Of a stretch of DNA of 12,514 bases, positions 6,956-12,514 are shown one piece after another. The DNA is from JAENVT01 sp040006755 (GTDB lineage Bacteria > Actinomycetota > Acidimicrobiia > Acidimicrobiales > Ilumatobacteraceae): contig JBDTWJ010000109.1 of the NCBI GenBank assembly GCA_040006755.1, positions 1-12,514 of the forward strand. The letters run 5' to 3'. The position numbers were made by a program, and so were the translations under genes. Position 1 is the first letter of the stretch; every line of letters begins with the position of its first letter. The notes under the pieces are model-generated. The model saw only the letters and a list, made by a program, of their open reading frames with translations, did not search any database and was not told the origin of the DNA.

Positions 6956-6979
6956 GCCGTTGTGGTCGAAGATGGTGGG

Positions 6980-7753
6980 ATGGATGGTTACACCGACTCG
7001 TCGTACGGCGACGCCTTCGCCGACGTCTACGACGAGTGGTACCAGGGGATCAGCGACGTCGCCATCCTGGTCGACCTTCTTGCCGAACTCGCCGCCGAGT
7101 TTGCTCCCCTGCCTGTGCTCGAGCTCGGAGTCGGCACAGGTCGCGTGGCAATTCCGTTGGCTGCCCGTGGCGTACACGTGGTGGGCATCGACACCAGCTC
7201 GGCGATGCTCGCGAAACTCGACGAGAACGACGCGAGCAGGTCAGTTCGTGCACAGCTCGGCGACATGATCGACGACCAGCCATCCGGGCCATTTGCCGTC
7301 ACGTTCGTGGCATACAACACCTTCTTCAACTTGCGGAACGAAGCTCGTCAGCGCGCGTGTTTCGCAGCCGTCGCCGAACGGCTGGCGCCGGGGGGCGCGT
7401 TCGTGATCGAGGCGTTCGTGCCGGAGCCGCACCCCGGGTCGTCGGTCGGAGTGCGATCGATGACTGCCGACTCGGTGGTCCTCGCTGTGACGACGCACGA
7501 CCACGAGGCACAAACCGCGCAGGGCCAGTACATCTCGTTCAGCGAATCGGGTCGCGTCCGAATGCGGCCGTGGGCCATTCGCTACGCGACGGTCGAGCAA
7601 CTGGACGCGATGGCGACAGCTTCTGGATTTCGTCTAGAAGATCGCTGGGAAGACGCTGAACGTACGCAGTTCACCGCCGACAGTCCACGGCACGTCAGCG
7701 TGTATCGCACAATTCACAGCCCCGTCCGTACAGATGGGAGTGCAACGTCGTAA
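6980..7753 (+). CDS. Class I SAM-dependent methyltransferase
   Basis: A 257-residue methyltransferase of unknown substrate. Motif I is VLELGVGTGR (46-55), the glycine loop that binds S-adenosylmethionine. The acidic residue ending strand 2 is Asp71 in VVGIDTSSAM, and a later strand carries LAPGGAFVIEAF (135-146). The N-terminal stretch (YGDAFADVYDEWY, 9-21) and the C-terminal half (about 150-245) are like the broad Methyltransf_25 group, which acts on sugars, lipids and small molecules. The start ATG 6980 has only a weak GAAG 8 bases upstream; an in-frame GTG at 6962 is an alternative. The frame is open far upstream to 5810 but is antisense to iscS there. galT begins 13 bases after its stop, so the two may be cotranscribed, which hints at a sugar-related role. 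Confidence 0.9.
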   Translation: MDGYTDSSYGDAFADVYDEWYQGISDVAILVDLLAELAAEFAPLPVLELGVGTGRVAIPLAARGVHVVGIDTSSAMLAKLDENDASRSVRAQLGDMIDDQPSGPFAVTFVAYNTFFNLRNEARQRACFAAVAERLAPGGAFVIEAFVPEPHPGSSVGVRSMTADSVVLAVTTHDHEAQTAQGQYISFSESGRVRMRPWAIRYATVEQLDAMATASGFRLEDRWEDAERTQFTADSPRHVSVYRTIHSPVRTDGSATS

Positions 7754-7756
7754 GCT
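7751..7756 (+). promoter_or_regulatory. Possible internal -10 element before galT
   Basis: TAAGCT fits TANNNT and contains the TAA stop of the methyltransferase gene. It is 10 bases before the favoured galT GTG (7767), so a transcript would have a leader of only a few bases. The sequence at the -35 position (about 7728-7733, GTACAG) is not consensus. It may be chance, since TAA was needed there anyway. Confidence 0.25.
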
Positions 7757-7766
7757 GACCAGTGCT

Positions 7767-8750
7767 GTGAGTCAACTGCGTCTGAATCCCCTTACAGGGC
7801 GGTGGGTAACGATCGTGGCCGAGCGTGCGGAACGCCCGACCGATTTCGCACCTCGTGTCGTCCAGGTCGAAGCCGATCCTGATCGGCCGTGCCCGTTCTG
7901 CCCTGGGAACGAAGAGGTGACGCTGCCGGCTCTCGAGACCGTCGACAAGGGCGGCACGTGGCGCATGCGTGTCATTCCCAATCTCTACCCGGCCTTCGAC
8001 GGTGACCAACCGTTCGCCGTTCATCACCGCGGCCCCGTGCACGTCGAGGCCGAAGCCAGTGGCACACATGAGGTCTTCGTCCTGACCCGCGACCACAACG
8101 CCGGCATCCACGCAATCAGCGACGCCGATGCAGCCGAGATGATGCTGGTCCTCAAGCGTCGATTCCTCGAACACGCCGCTACAGCAAACGTGCGCTACAC
8201 GCAGGCCATCATCAACCACGGTCGCGAAGCCGGCGCCTCGATTGCCCACCCGCACGGACAGCTTCTCGGGCTGCCCTTCGTGCCGGGCGAGTTGCTCGAA
8301 GAGCAGCGCGCATTCAGCAGGTTCGAAGGCGGATGCATCCTGTGCGCAACGGTCGAAGCCGAGCTCAACGAGGGCGAGCGCATCCTGTTCTCCAACGACG
8401 ATGTCGTCGCTGTGTGCCCTTACTGGAGCGGCACTCCCTACGAACTGCTCATCATCCCGCGCAACCACGAACTGCACCTCACCGACGCCAGCGACGAGTC
8501 GTTGGCTTCCGTTGGACGTTCCATCCGCGATGCGATCGAGGTGCTGCGCGACACCCACGGCGACGTGTCGTACAACATCGGTTTCCACACGGCTCCGCAT
8601 CATTACAACGGATCGTTCCACTGGCATGTGCACCTGTGGCCGAAGCTCGTCACAACGGCCGGCTTCGAGCGCGGCACCGGCGTGATGATCAATATCGTTT
8701 CGCCCGAGTCCGCTGCGGCTCAGCTTCGGCGCCTCTCCGTCAAGGCTTGA
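7767..8750 (+). CDS. galT: Galactose-1-phosphate uridylyltransferase (GalT family)
   Basis: GalT swaps UMP between UDP-glucose and galactose 1-phosphate through a uridylylated histidine (Leloir pathway). In this 327-residue protein, CPFC (42-45) is the first zinc pair, HPHGQ (161-165) the active-site signature with nucleophile His163, CILC (190-193) a second Cys pair, and HWHVHLWP (285-292) the C-terminal histidine cluster of this HIT-related fold. The GTG at 7767 starts at the conserved SQLRLNPLTGRWV segment. An in-frame ATG at 7734 would add 11 residues overlapping the methyltransferase, so I prefer GTG. The length is slightly below E. coli GalT, as usual for the actinobacterial branch. No galK or galE is adjacent, so a related nucleotidyl transfer on another sugar phosphate cannot be excluded. 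Confidence 0.9.
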   Translation: MSQLRLNPLTGRWVTIVAERAERPTDFAPRVVQVEADPDRPCPFCPGNEEVTLPALETVDKGGTWRMRVIPNLYPAFDGDQPFAVHHRGPVHVEAEASGTHEVFVLTRDHNAGIHAISDADAAEMMLVLKRRFLEHAATANVRYTQAIINHGREAGASIAHPHGQLLGLPFVPGELLEEQRAFSRFEGGCILCATVEAELNEGERILFSNDDVVAVCPYWSGTPYELLIIPRNHELHLTDASDESLASVGRSIRDAIEVLRDTHGDVSYNIGFHTAPHHYNGSFHWHVHLWPKLVTTAGFERGTGVMINIVSPESAAAQLRRLSVKA

Positions 8751-8761
8751 TCCGCAACCAC

Positions 8762-9217
8762 GTGTCACGGCTCAGCGTGGCCATCGACATTGCCGCGACA
8801 CCATCACAGGTGTGGGCGGTCGTCGAGCCGATCGAGGACCACGTGTCGTGGATGCACGACGCGGTGGCGATCCGATTCCAGACGGAGCAGAATCGAGGCG
8901 TGGGTACCGCGTTCCTGTGCGATACCAAGGTGGGTCCGTTCAGGCTCGTCGATCACATGGAGATCACCGAGTGGATCCGGGACTCGTCGATGGGCGTTCG
9001 CCATGTCGGCGTGGTCACCGGCACGGGTCGGTTCACACTGACATCGATCGACCTTGGCCGGCGTACTCGATTCCGCTGGGACGAGACACTCACCTTTCCG
9101 TGGTGGCTGGGTGGCCCCATCGGCGCCCTCATCGGAGGTCGCCTCGTGCTCCGCAAGATCTGGGGACGCAACCTTCGCACCCTCAAACAGCTCGTCGAAT
9201 CGCGCCTCGAACCCTGA
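8762..9217 (+). CDS. SRPBCC (START/polyketide cyclase-like) family protein
   Basis: A 151-residue protein with the pattern of the SRPBCC hydrophobic-ligand fold. The first strand and helix are VAIDIAATPSQVWAVVEPI (6-24). Alternating strands follow, including FRLVDHMEITEW and TRFRWDETL, and then a C-terminal amphipathic helix after WWLGGPIGALIGG that would cap the cavity. Ligand and role are unknown; the family includes lipid carriers, cyclases and co-chaperone-like proteins. The start is not certain: GTG 8762 gives a compact N-terminus, TTG 8747 would overlap the galT stop as TTGA, and GTG 8777 is also in frame. No Shine-Dalgarno decides it. It is 11 bases after galT, hence probably in the same transcript, and converges on azlD. 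Confidence 0.82.
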   Translation: MSRLSVAIDIAATPSQVWAVVEPIEDHVSWMHDAVAIRFQTEQNRGVGTAFLCDTKVGPFRLVDHMEITEWIRDSSMGVRHVGVVTGTGRFTLTSIDLGRRTRFRWDETLTFPWWLGGPIGALIGGRLVLRKIWGRNLRTLKQLVESRLEP

Positions 9218-9242
9218 CCCCAGCCCCCTGCCCCTCCCCCCC
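9218..9242 (-). other. G-quadruplex motif downstream of azlD
   Basis: The plus strand has four C-runs: 4 (9218-9221), 5 (9224-9228), 4 (9231-9234) and 7 (9236-9242), separated by only 1-2 bases. The minus strand therefore carries four G-runs of at least four with very short loops, a strong G-quadruplex pattern. In the azlD direction it follows a hairpin (9244-9287) after one base, so an azlD read-through RNA would contain hairpin plus quadruplex. It may help end transcription between the convergent genes. Confidence 0.6.
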
Positions 9243-9243
9243 T

Positions 9244-9287
9244 TGGGCGCGATTTGTGCCGCCACCCGCCGCGTAATACCGCGCCCA
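9244..9287. terminator. Possible bidirectional hairpin between convergent genes
   Basis: TGGGCGCG (9244-9251) pairs perfectly with CGCGCCCA (9280-9287), an 8-bp GC stem around a 28-base loop. A further CC/GG pair (9241-9242 with 9290-9291) is possible beyond a small bulge. It lies in the 88-bp gap between the SRPBCC and azlD stop codons, where a shared terminator is expected. The loop is long and no U-run follows on either strand, so it is not a classical intrinsic terminator; actinobacterial terminators often lack U-tracts. Confidence 0.35.
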
Positions 9288-9305
9288 TCGGCTGAAGACC
9301 GCGGG

Positions 9306-9611
9306 CTACGAGCCGAGGGCGCGGACTGCGGCGGTCACGCCGGCACCGATCACGATCACGAGGATCAGCGGAGCCCGTCTCCAGGCGGCGACGACGGCGG
9401 CGCCGACCCCGGCTGCGCGGGCATCTATCTGCAGGTGCTGGCCGATGCTGAACGTGTCTTTCACGACCAGCGCGGCGATCAACGCGGCAGGGATCAGGTT
9501 GAGGCACCGCTCCAACGCTGCAGGCAGTGGACGATTGCCGATGATCACGAGTCCCAACACCTTGAACGAATACGCGCCGGCGGCCAACAGGAGAATGAGC
9601 GTCCAGGTCAT
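9306..9611 (-). CDS. azlD: AzlD family branched-chain amino-acid export subunit
   Basis: AzlD is the small partner of AzlC; the pair (like BrnFE/YgaZH) exports branched-chain amino acids and some analogues. The 101-residue protein has the usual family length, with about four hydrophobic stretches (4-24, 38-51, 62-77, 80-97). The segment RPLPAALERCLNLIPAALIAALV (27-49), with a conserved Pro-Leu/Pro-Ala pattern, is typical of AzlD. The ATG at 9611 overlaps the azlC TGA as ATGA, so the two are translationally coupled. The frame is open upstream to 10640, but that is a shadow of azlC and glgB. It is the last gene of the glgB-azlC-azlD set. Confidence 0.9.
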   Translation of the reverse strand: MTWTLILLLAAGAYSFKVLGLVIIGNRPLPAALERCLNLIPAALIAALVVKDTFSIGQHLQIDARAAGVGAAVVAAWRRAPLILVIVIGAGVTAAVRALGS

Positions 9612-10273
9612 CGGCGTACACCAACGAGCACCGCCAACGCGGCGCACAGGATTGGGATCCCGACGGGCATGAACGGGATCAGAGCCAGGCAGATCACGGC
9701 TCCGATCAGCGCCGCCAACCGACCGCGACCGTCGCGCAGCAGCGGCCAGACCATCGCGACGTAACCGGCTGGGAAGGCCGCGTCGAGCCCAAATGTCTTC
9801 GGATCGACGGCGCTTCCCGCCAAGGCACCCAGCAACGTCCCGACGTTCCAGAACACGTACAGGCTCAACCCGGTTATCCAGAACGCCGTGCGCTGGGCAA
9901 CCGGCTCCTCCTGCGCTGAAGCCATCGCGGTCGACTCGTCGATCGTCAGCTGGGCTGCGACCAGCCCTTTCGAGAGCGACCCCCTGAGCCGACGCGACAT
10001 CGTCAATCCGTACACACCGTTGCGTGCCGCGAGCAGCAGCGCGCCACCCAATGCCGAGGCGGTCGAGCCGCCCGCCGCAATCACGCTGACCGCGGAGAAC
10101 TGCGTTGCTCCGGTGAACACCAGCAGAGACATCGCGCAGGCCTGGAGCACGGTTGCACCGGCGCTGACCGCACCGACACCGAACGACACGCCGAAGACGC
10201 CGACAGCGAAGCTGAGCGTGAGGCTGGCTGTGATCACTGGACGTAAGCGTGGATCTCGCCACGCACCGATCAC
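9608..10273 (-). CDS. azlC: AzlC family branched-chain amino-acid permease
   Basis: The large membrane subunit of the AzlCD exporter, 221 residues from the chosen start. Family marks (numbered from GTG 10273) are SLLVFTGATQFS (49-60), the Arg-Asn-Gly-Val-Tyr-Gly segment (84-89) and TIDEST (110-115), followed by hydrophobic helices to the C-terminus. The GTG at 10273 overlaps the glgB stop codon as GTGA. A GTG at 10294 is also in frame and would add seven residues deeper in glgB, but the 4-bp overlap is the commoner arrangement and is mirrored at the azlC/azlD junction. No AsnC/Lrp-type regulator, a frequent neighbour of azlCD, is visible in the window. Confidence 0.93.
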   Translation of the reverse strand: MIGAWRDPRLRPVITASLTLSFAVGVFGVSFGVGAVSAGATVLQACAMSLLVFTGATQFSAVSVIAAGGSTASALGGALLLAARNGVYGLTMSRRLRGSLSKGLVAAQLTIDESTAMASAQEEPVAQRTAFWITGLSLYVFWNVGTLLGALAGSAVDPKTFGLDAAFPAGYVAMVWPLLRDGRGRLAALIGAVICLALIPFMPVGIPILCAALAVLVGVRR

Positions 10274-12132
10274 GGGCGAACCGCCCCGAGCCACACGACT
10301 CCCAGTGGTGGTAGATCGAACTCGGCCGACGCGGGCTGGGCCTGCCAGGTGAACTCAGTCGTCGCCGTGACCGCCGGCAGCCCACCGCGGTAGCCGGAGC
10401 CACCGAACTGTCCGCTGTCGCTATCGAGCAGCACGCTCCACTCTCCCGGCCACGGCAAGCCGACCCGATGTCCGGGTCGAGGCACGGGCGTGAAGTTGGC
10501 GACACAGGCCACAGCCTCGGCACCTGCATGACCCCATCGCAGGAACGAGTACGCCGAATGCAGAGCATCGTCGGCGTCGAGCCACTGGAACCCGGTCGGC
10601 TCGTGGTCGCGCTCCCACAGCGACTTCCACCGCGACGCAACTCGGTTGAGCTCGGCCATCAGGTCGCGTACGCCGCGATGCGGAGCGTGGTCGAGCAGAT
10701 GCCACGGCAATCCGCCAGCGTCGTTCCACTCCGTCCACGGCGCCAATTCGGCACCCATGAACACCAATGGAGCGCCCGGCATCGCCCACATCCATGAGAA
10801 CATGGCGCGCAAGTTGGCGAACTTCTGCCAATCGTCGCCTGGCATCTTCGCGAGCAGGCTGCCCTTGCCGTGCACGACCTCGTCGTGACTCATCGGCAGG
10901 ACGAAACGTTCGCTGAACGAATAGAGCAATCCGAACGACAGCTCGCGATGGTGCCAACGACGGTGGACGGGGTCGGTGCTGAAGTACCCGAGCGTGTCGT
11001 GCATCCAGCCAAGGTTCCACTTGTGGGTGAATCCGAGACCGCCGTGCTCGATGTCGTGGGTGACCTTTGGCCACGCCGTGCTCTCTTCGGCGATCATCAT
11101 CGCCGACGGAACATCGTCGATGACCGTTGCATTGAGCTGCCGCAGAAAATCGATGGCATCAAGGTTCTCGCGGCCGCCGAGCCTGTTTGGAACCCATCCT
11201 CCCGGCCCGCGCGAGTAGTCGAGGTACAGCATGCTGGCCACAGCATCGACCCGAAGACCGTCGACGTGGAACTCCTCCAACCAATACAGGGCGTTGGCGA
11301 TCAAGAAGTTGCGAACCTCGTGGCGCCCATAGTTGAAGACCAGCGTTCCCCAATCGGGGTGCTCACCCTGGCGGGGGTCGCTGTGTTCGTACAGCTTCGT
11401 TCCGTCGAACAACGCAAGGCTCCACTCGTCGCGCGGGAAGTGGGCGGGCACCCAGTCGAGGAGCACGCCGACGCCACGCTGATGAAGTTCGTCGACGAAG
11501 GCGCGAAAGTCGTCGGGGGCGCCGAAGCGAGCGGTTGGCGCGTAGTAGCCGCTGACCTGATAGCCCCATGAGCCTCCGAAGGGATGTTCCGCCACCGGCA
11601 GCAGTTCGACGTGGGTGAATCCCAGCGCTGTGATGTGATCCGCGACCTGGCTGGCGAGCTCGCGGTACGACGCCACACCGTGACGCCACGAAGCAAGGTG
11701 CATCTCGTAGACCCGAAGCGGATGGCCCGGCCCATGACCACGTGACGACATCCACGCGGCGTCGCCCCAAGTGTGCGTCGTTGGCGCCACCACGACGCTG
11801 GCCGTGGCAGGCGGAGACTCCGTTGCATACGCCATCGGGTCGGCCTTCATCATCAGGTTCCCGTTGGCCGATTCGATGGCGTACTTGTAGCGATATCCGG
11901 GTGCCGCCGATCGGGAGATCCCCGCCCAGATCCCGGATTGGCCTTGAGGCTCCAACGCGTCGCCGCCGACCCAACCGTCCCAGTCGCCGACCACGCGGAC
12001 CGCCTTGGCGTTGGGCGCCCACACCGCGAACCGCACCCCGCCATCGGCCAGCGGATGCGCTCCGAGCCACTGCCACAACCGTCGATGTGTGCCCTCGCCG
12101 AAGAAGTGGAGATCGTGTTCACCGAGCAGCAC
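10270..12132 (-). CDS. glgB: 1,4-alpha-glucan branching enzyme GlgB (GH13)
   Basis: GlgB cuts an alpha-1,4 glucan chain and rejoins it as an alpha-1,6 branch. At 620 residues it lacks the extra N1 domain of the E. coli enzyme and begins directly at the CBM48 module (FGEGTHRRLW, 11-20; FAVWAPNAKAVRVVGDWDGW, 35-54). GH13 regions are DWVPAHF (226-232), GLRVDAVASM with nucleophile Asp296, AEEST with acid/base Glu349, and MSHDEVVHGKGS with His416-Asp417; a C-terminal beta domain ends at 620. The GTG at 12132 is chosen because TACGCT lies 7 bases before it and an in-frame stop lies further upstream. There is no glgE, glgX or glgC beside it; its partners are a divergent GT4 enzyme and, unexpectedly, azlCD downstream with a 4-bp overlap. 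Confidence 0.96.
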   Translation of the reverse strand: MLLGEHDLHFFGEGTHRRLWQWLGAHPLADGGVRFAVWAPNAKAVRVVGDWDGWVGGDALEPQGQSGIWAGISRSAAPGYRYKYAIESANGNLMMKADPMAYATESPPATASVVVAPTTHTWGDAAWMSSRGHGPGHPLRVYEMHLASWRHGVASYRELASQVADHITALGFTHVELLPVAEHPFGGSWGYQVSGYYAPTARFGAPDDFRAFVDELHQRGVGVLLDWVPAHFPRDEWSLALFDGTKLYEHSDPRQGEHPDWGTLVFNYGRHEVRNFLIANALYWLEEFHVDGLRVDAVASMLYLDYSRGPGGWVPNRLGGRENLDAIDFLRQLNATVIDDVPSAMMIAEESTAWPKVTHDIEHGGLGFTHKWNLGWMHDTLGYFSTDPVHRRWHHRELSFGLLYSFSERFVLPMSHDEVVHGKGSLLAKMPGDDWQKFANLRAMFSWMWAMPGAPLVFMGAELAPWTEWNDAGGLPWHLLDHAPHRGVRDLMAELNRVASRWKSLWERDHEPTGFQWLDADDALHSAYSFLRWGHAGAEAVACVANFTPVPRPGHRVGLPWPGEWSVLLDSDSGQFGGSGYRGGLPAVTATTEFTWQAQPASAEFDLPPLGVVWLGAVRP

Positions 12133-12177
12133 GACGGGAAGCGTACGTGACTCGACCGGCGGCTACGGTCACGACTG
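12133..12177. promoter_or_regulatory. Overlapping divergent leaderless promoters, glgB and GT4 gene
   Basis: In this 45-bp gap, TACGCT on the minus strand (plus 12140-12145) lies 7 bases before the glgB GTG, and TACGGT on the plus strand (12164-12169) lies 8 bases before the GT4 ATG. Both fit TANNNT and predict leaderless mRNAs. The -10 elements are 18 bases apart and each occupies the place of the other's -35, so polymerase could hold only one at a time. No Shine-Dalgarno is present for either gene. Confidence 0.55.
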
Positions 12178-12514
12178 ATGCGTGTCCTGATGTTGTCGTG
12201 GGAGTATCCGCCGCGAGTTGTCGGTGGCATTGCTGCACATGTCGACGGTCTCGCCAGGGCCATGGCTCGCGCCGGTCACGAGGTGGTGGTGTTCAGCCTG
12301 GATGACCCGAAGGTCGGTGACGACGAGATGGTGGAAGGTGTGCGCGTGTTACGGGCCAATGCCGATCTGCCGTGGCTACCCGACGAGTACGAGGTTGCTC
12401 TGATGGCGTCGGCCAATCATCACCTGACCCAGTTGGCAGCGCGCCTGGGATCATGGCGACCGCAGGTGATCCACGCCCACGACTGGCTCGTCGCATGGTC
12501 GGCAGACACGCTGA
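12178..12514 (+). CDS. GT4 glycosyltransferase, glycogen-synthase type (partial)
   Basis: Only the first 112 codons are present; the gene runs off the window. The start MRVLMLSWEYPPRVVGGIAA (1-20) is the classic N-terminal strand plus glycine loop of GT4/GT5 alpha-glucan synthases, which bind the glucan acceptor and add glucose from a nucleotide sugar. A second helix, HVDGLARAMARAGHEVVVFS, follows, and HAHDWLVAW near residues 99-107 matches the HxHDW motif of glycogen-synthase-like enzymes. It resembles what I recall of the mycobacterial GT4 alpha-1,4-glucosyltransferase Rv3032 (methylglucose lipopolysaccharide/glycogen). Divergence from glgB across a shared promoter supports a role in alpha-glucan synthesis. 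Donor and product cannot be judged without the C-terminal Rossmann domain. Confidence 0.88.
   Translation, partial: MRVLMLSWEYPPRVVGGIAAHVDGLARAMARAGHEVVVFSLDDPKVGDDEMVEGVRVLRANADLPWLPDEYEVALMASANHHLTQLAARLGSWRPQVIHAHDWLVAWSADTL

Noticed and set aside
5810..6979. Long forward frame upstream of the methyltransferase suggesting an N-terminal fusion domain
   Set aside because: It is antisense to the well-conserved cysteine desulfurase; the methyltransferase N-terminus is complete from ATG 6980.
9612..10640. Long minus-strand frame extending azlD upstream to 444 residues
   Set aside because: It runs through azlC and glgB in another frame and reads as Arg-rich low-complexity shadow sequence; ATGA coupling fixes the azlD start at 9611.
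1..12514. Mobile element, phage, CRISPR or defence system
   Set aside because: No transposase, integrase, repeat array, toxin-antitoxin or nuclease signature, and composition looks even from end to end.

Overview
The window is GC-rich, densely packed bacterial chromosome. It looks like an actinobacterium (Actinomycetota), and I infer a lineage such as the Acidimicrobiia rather than Mycobacterium or Streptomyces. Reasons: high GC at third codon positions, frequent GTG starts, TANNNT hexamers placed 7-8 bases before start codons (the signature of leaderless actinobacterial transcripts), and the gene set iscS, mnmA, MetE-like, ligA on one strand, which from memory also lie near each other in Mycobacterium tuberculosis. 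I see no mobile element, phage gene, CRISPR array, tRNA or rRNA, and no gene-free stretch longer than about 160 bases.

Layout. 1-156: no convincing gene, with small competing hairpins just before the first start codon. 157-687 (+): a membrane-anchored exported protein of unknown function. 691-3741 (-): ligA preceded by a stand-alone MetE-barrel protein. 3848-4729 (+): a multi-pass membrane protein of unknown function. 4752-6919 (-): mnmA and a cysteine desulfurase overlapping by 4 bp, together the sulfur relay for tRNA 2-thiouridine. 6980-9217 (+): a SAM methyltransferase, a GalT-type nucleotidyltransferase and a START/SRPBCC-fold protein, closely packed. 9306-12132 (-): glgB, azlC and azlD, joined by 4-bp stop/start overlaps. 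12178-12514 (+): the N-terminal part of a GT4 glycosyltransferase of the glycogen-synthase type, cut by the window edge and divergent from glgB with a shared 45-bp promoter region.

How the genes fit together. Cysteine desulfurase supplies persulfide sulfur to MnmA. GlgB and the GT4 enzyme would branch and elongate alpha-1,4-glucan, and GalT feeds the same sugar-nucleotide pool. AzlCD is a branched-chain amino-acid exporter whose coupling to glgB has no obvious metabolic reason. I found no clearly novel multi-gene system; most of the window is housekeeping. The points most worth following up are the repeated TANNNT-N7-start arrangement, the MetE-like protein that has lost two residues of the methionine synthase site, the LigA zinc-finger spacing, the glgB-azlCD coupling, and a G-quadruplex motif plus hairpin at the azlD/SRPBCC convergence.
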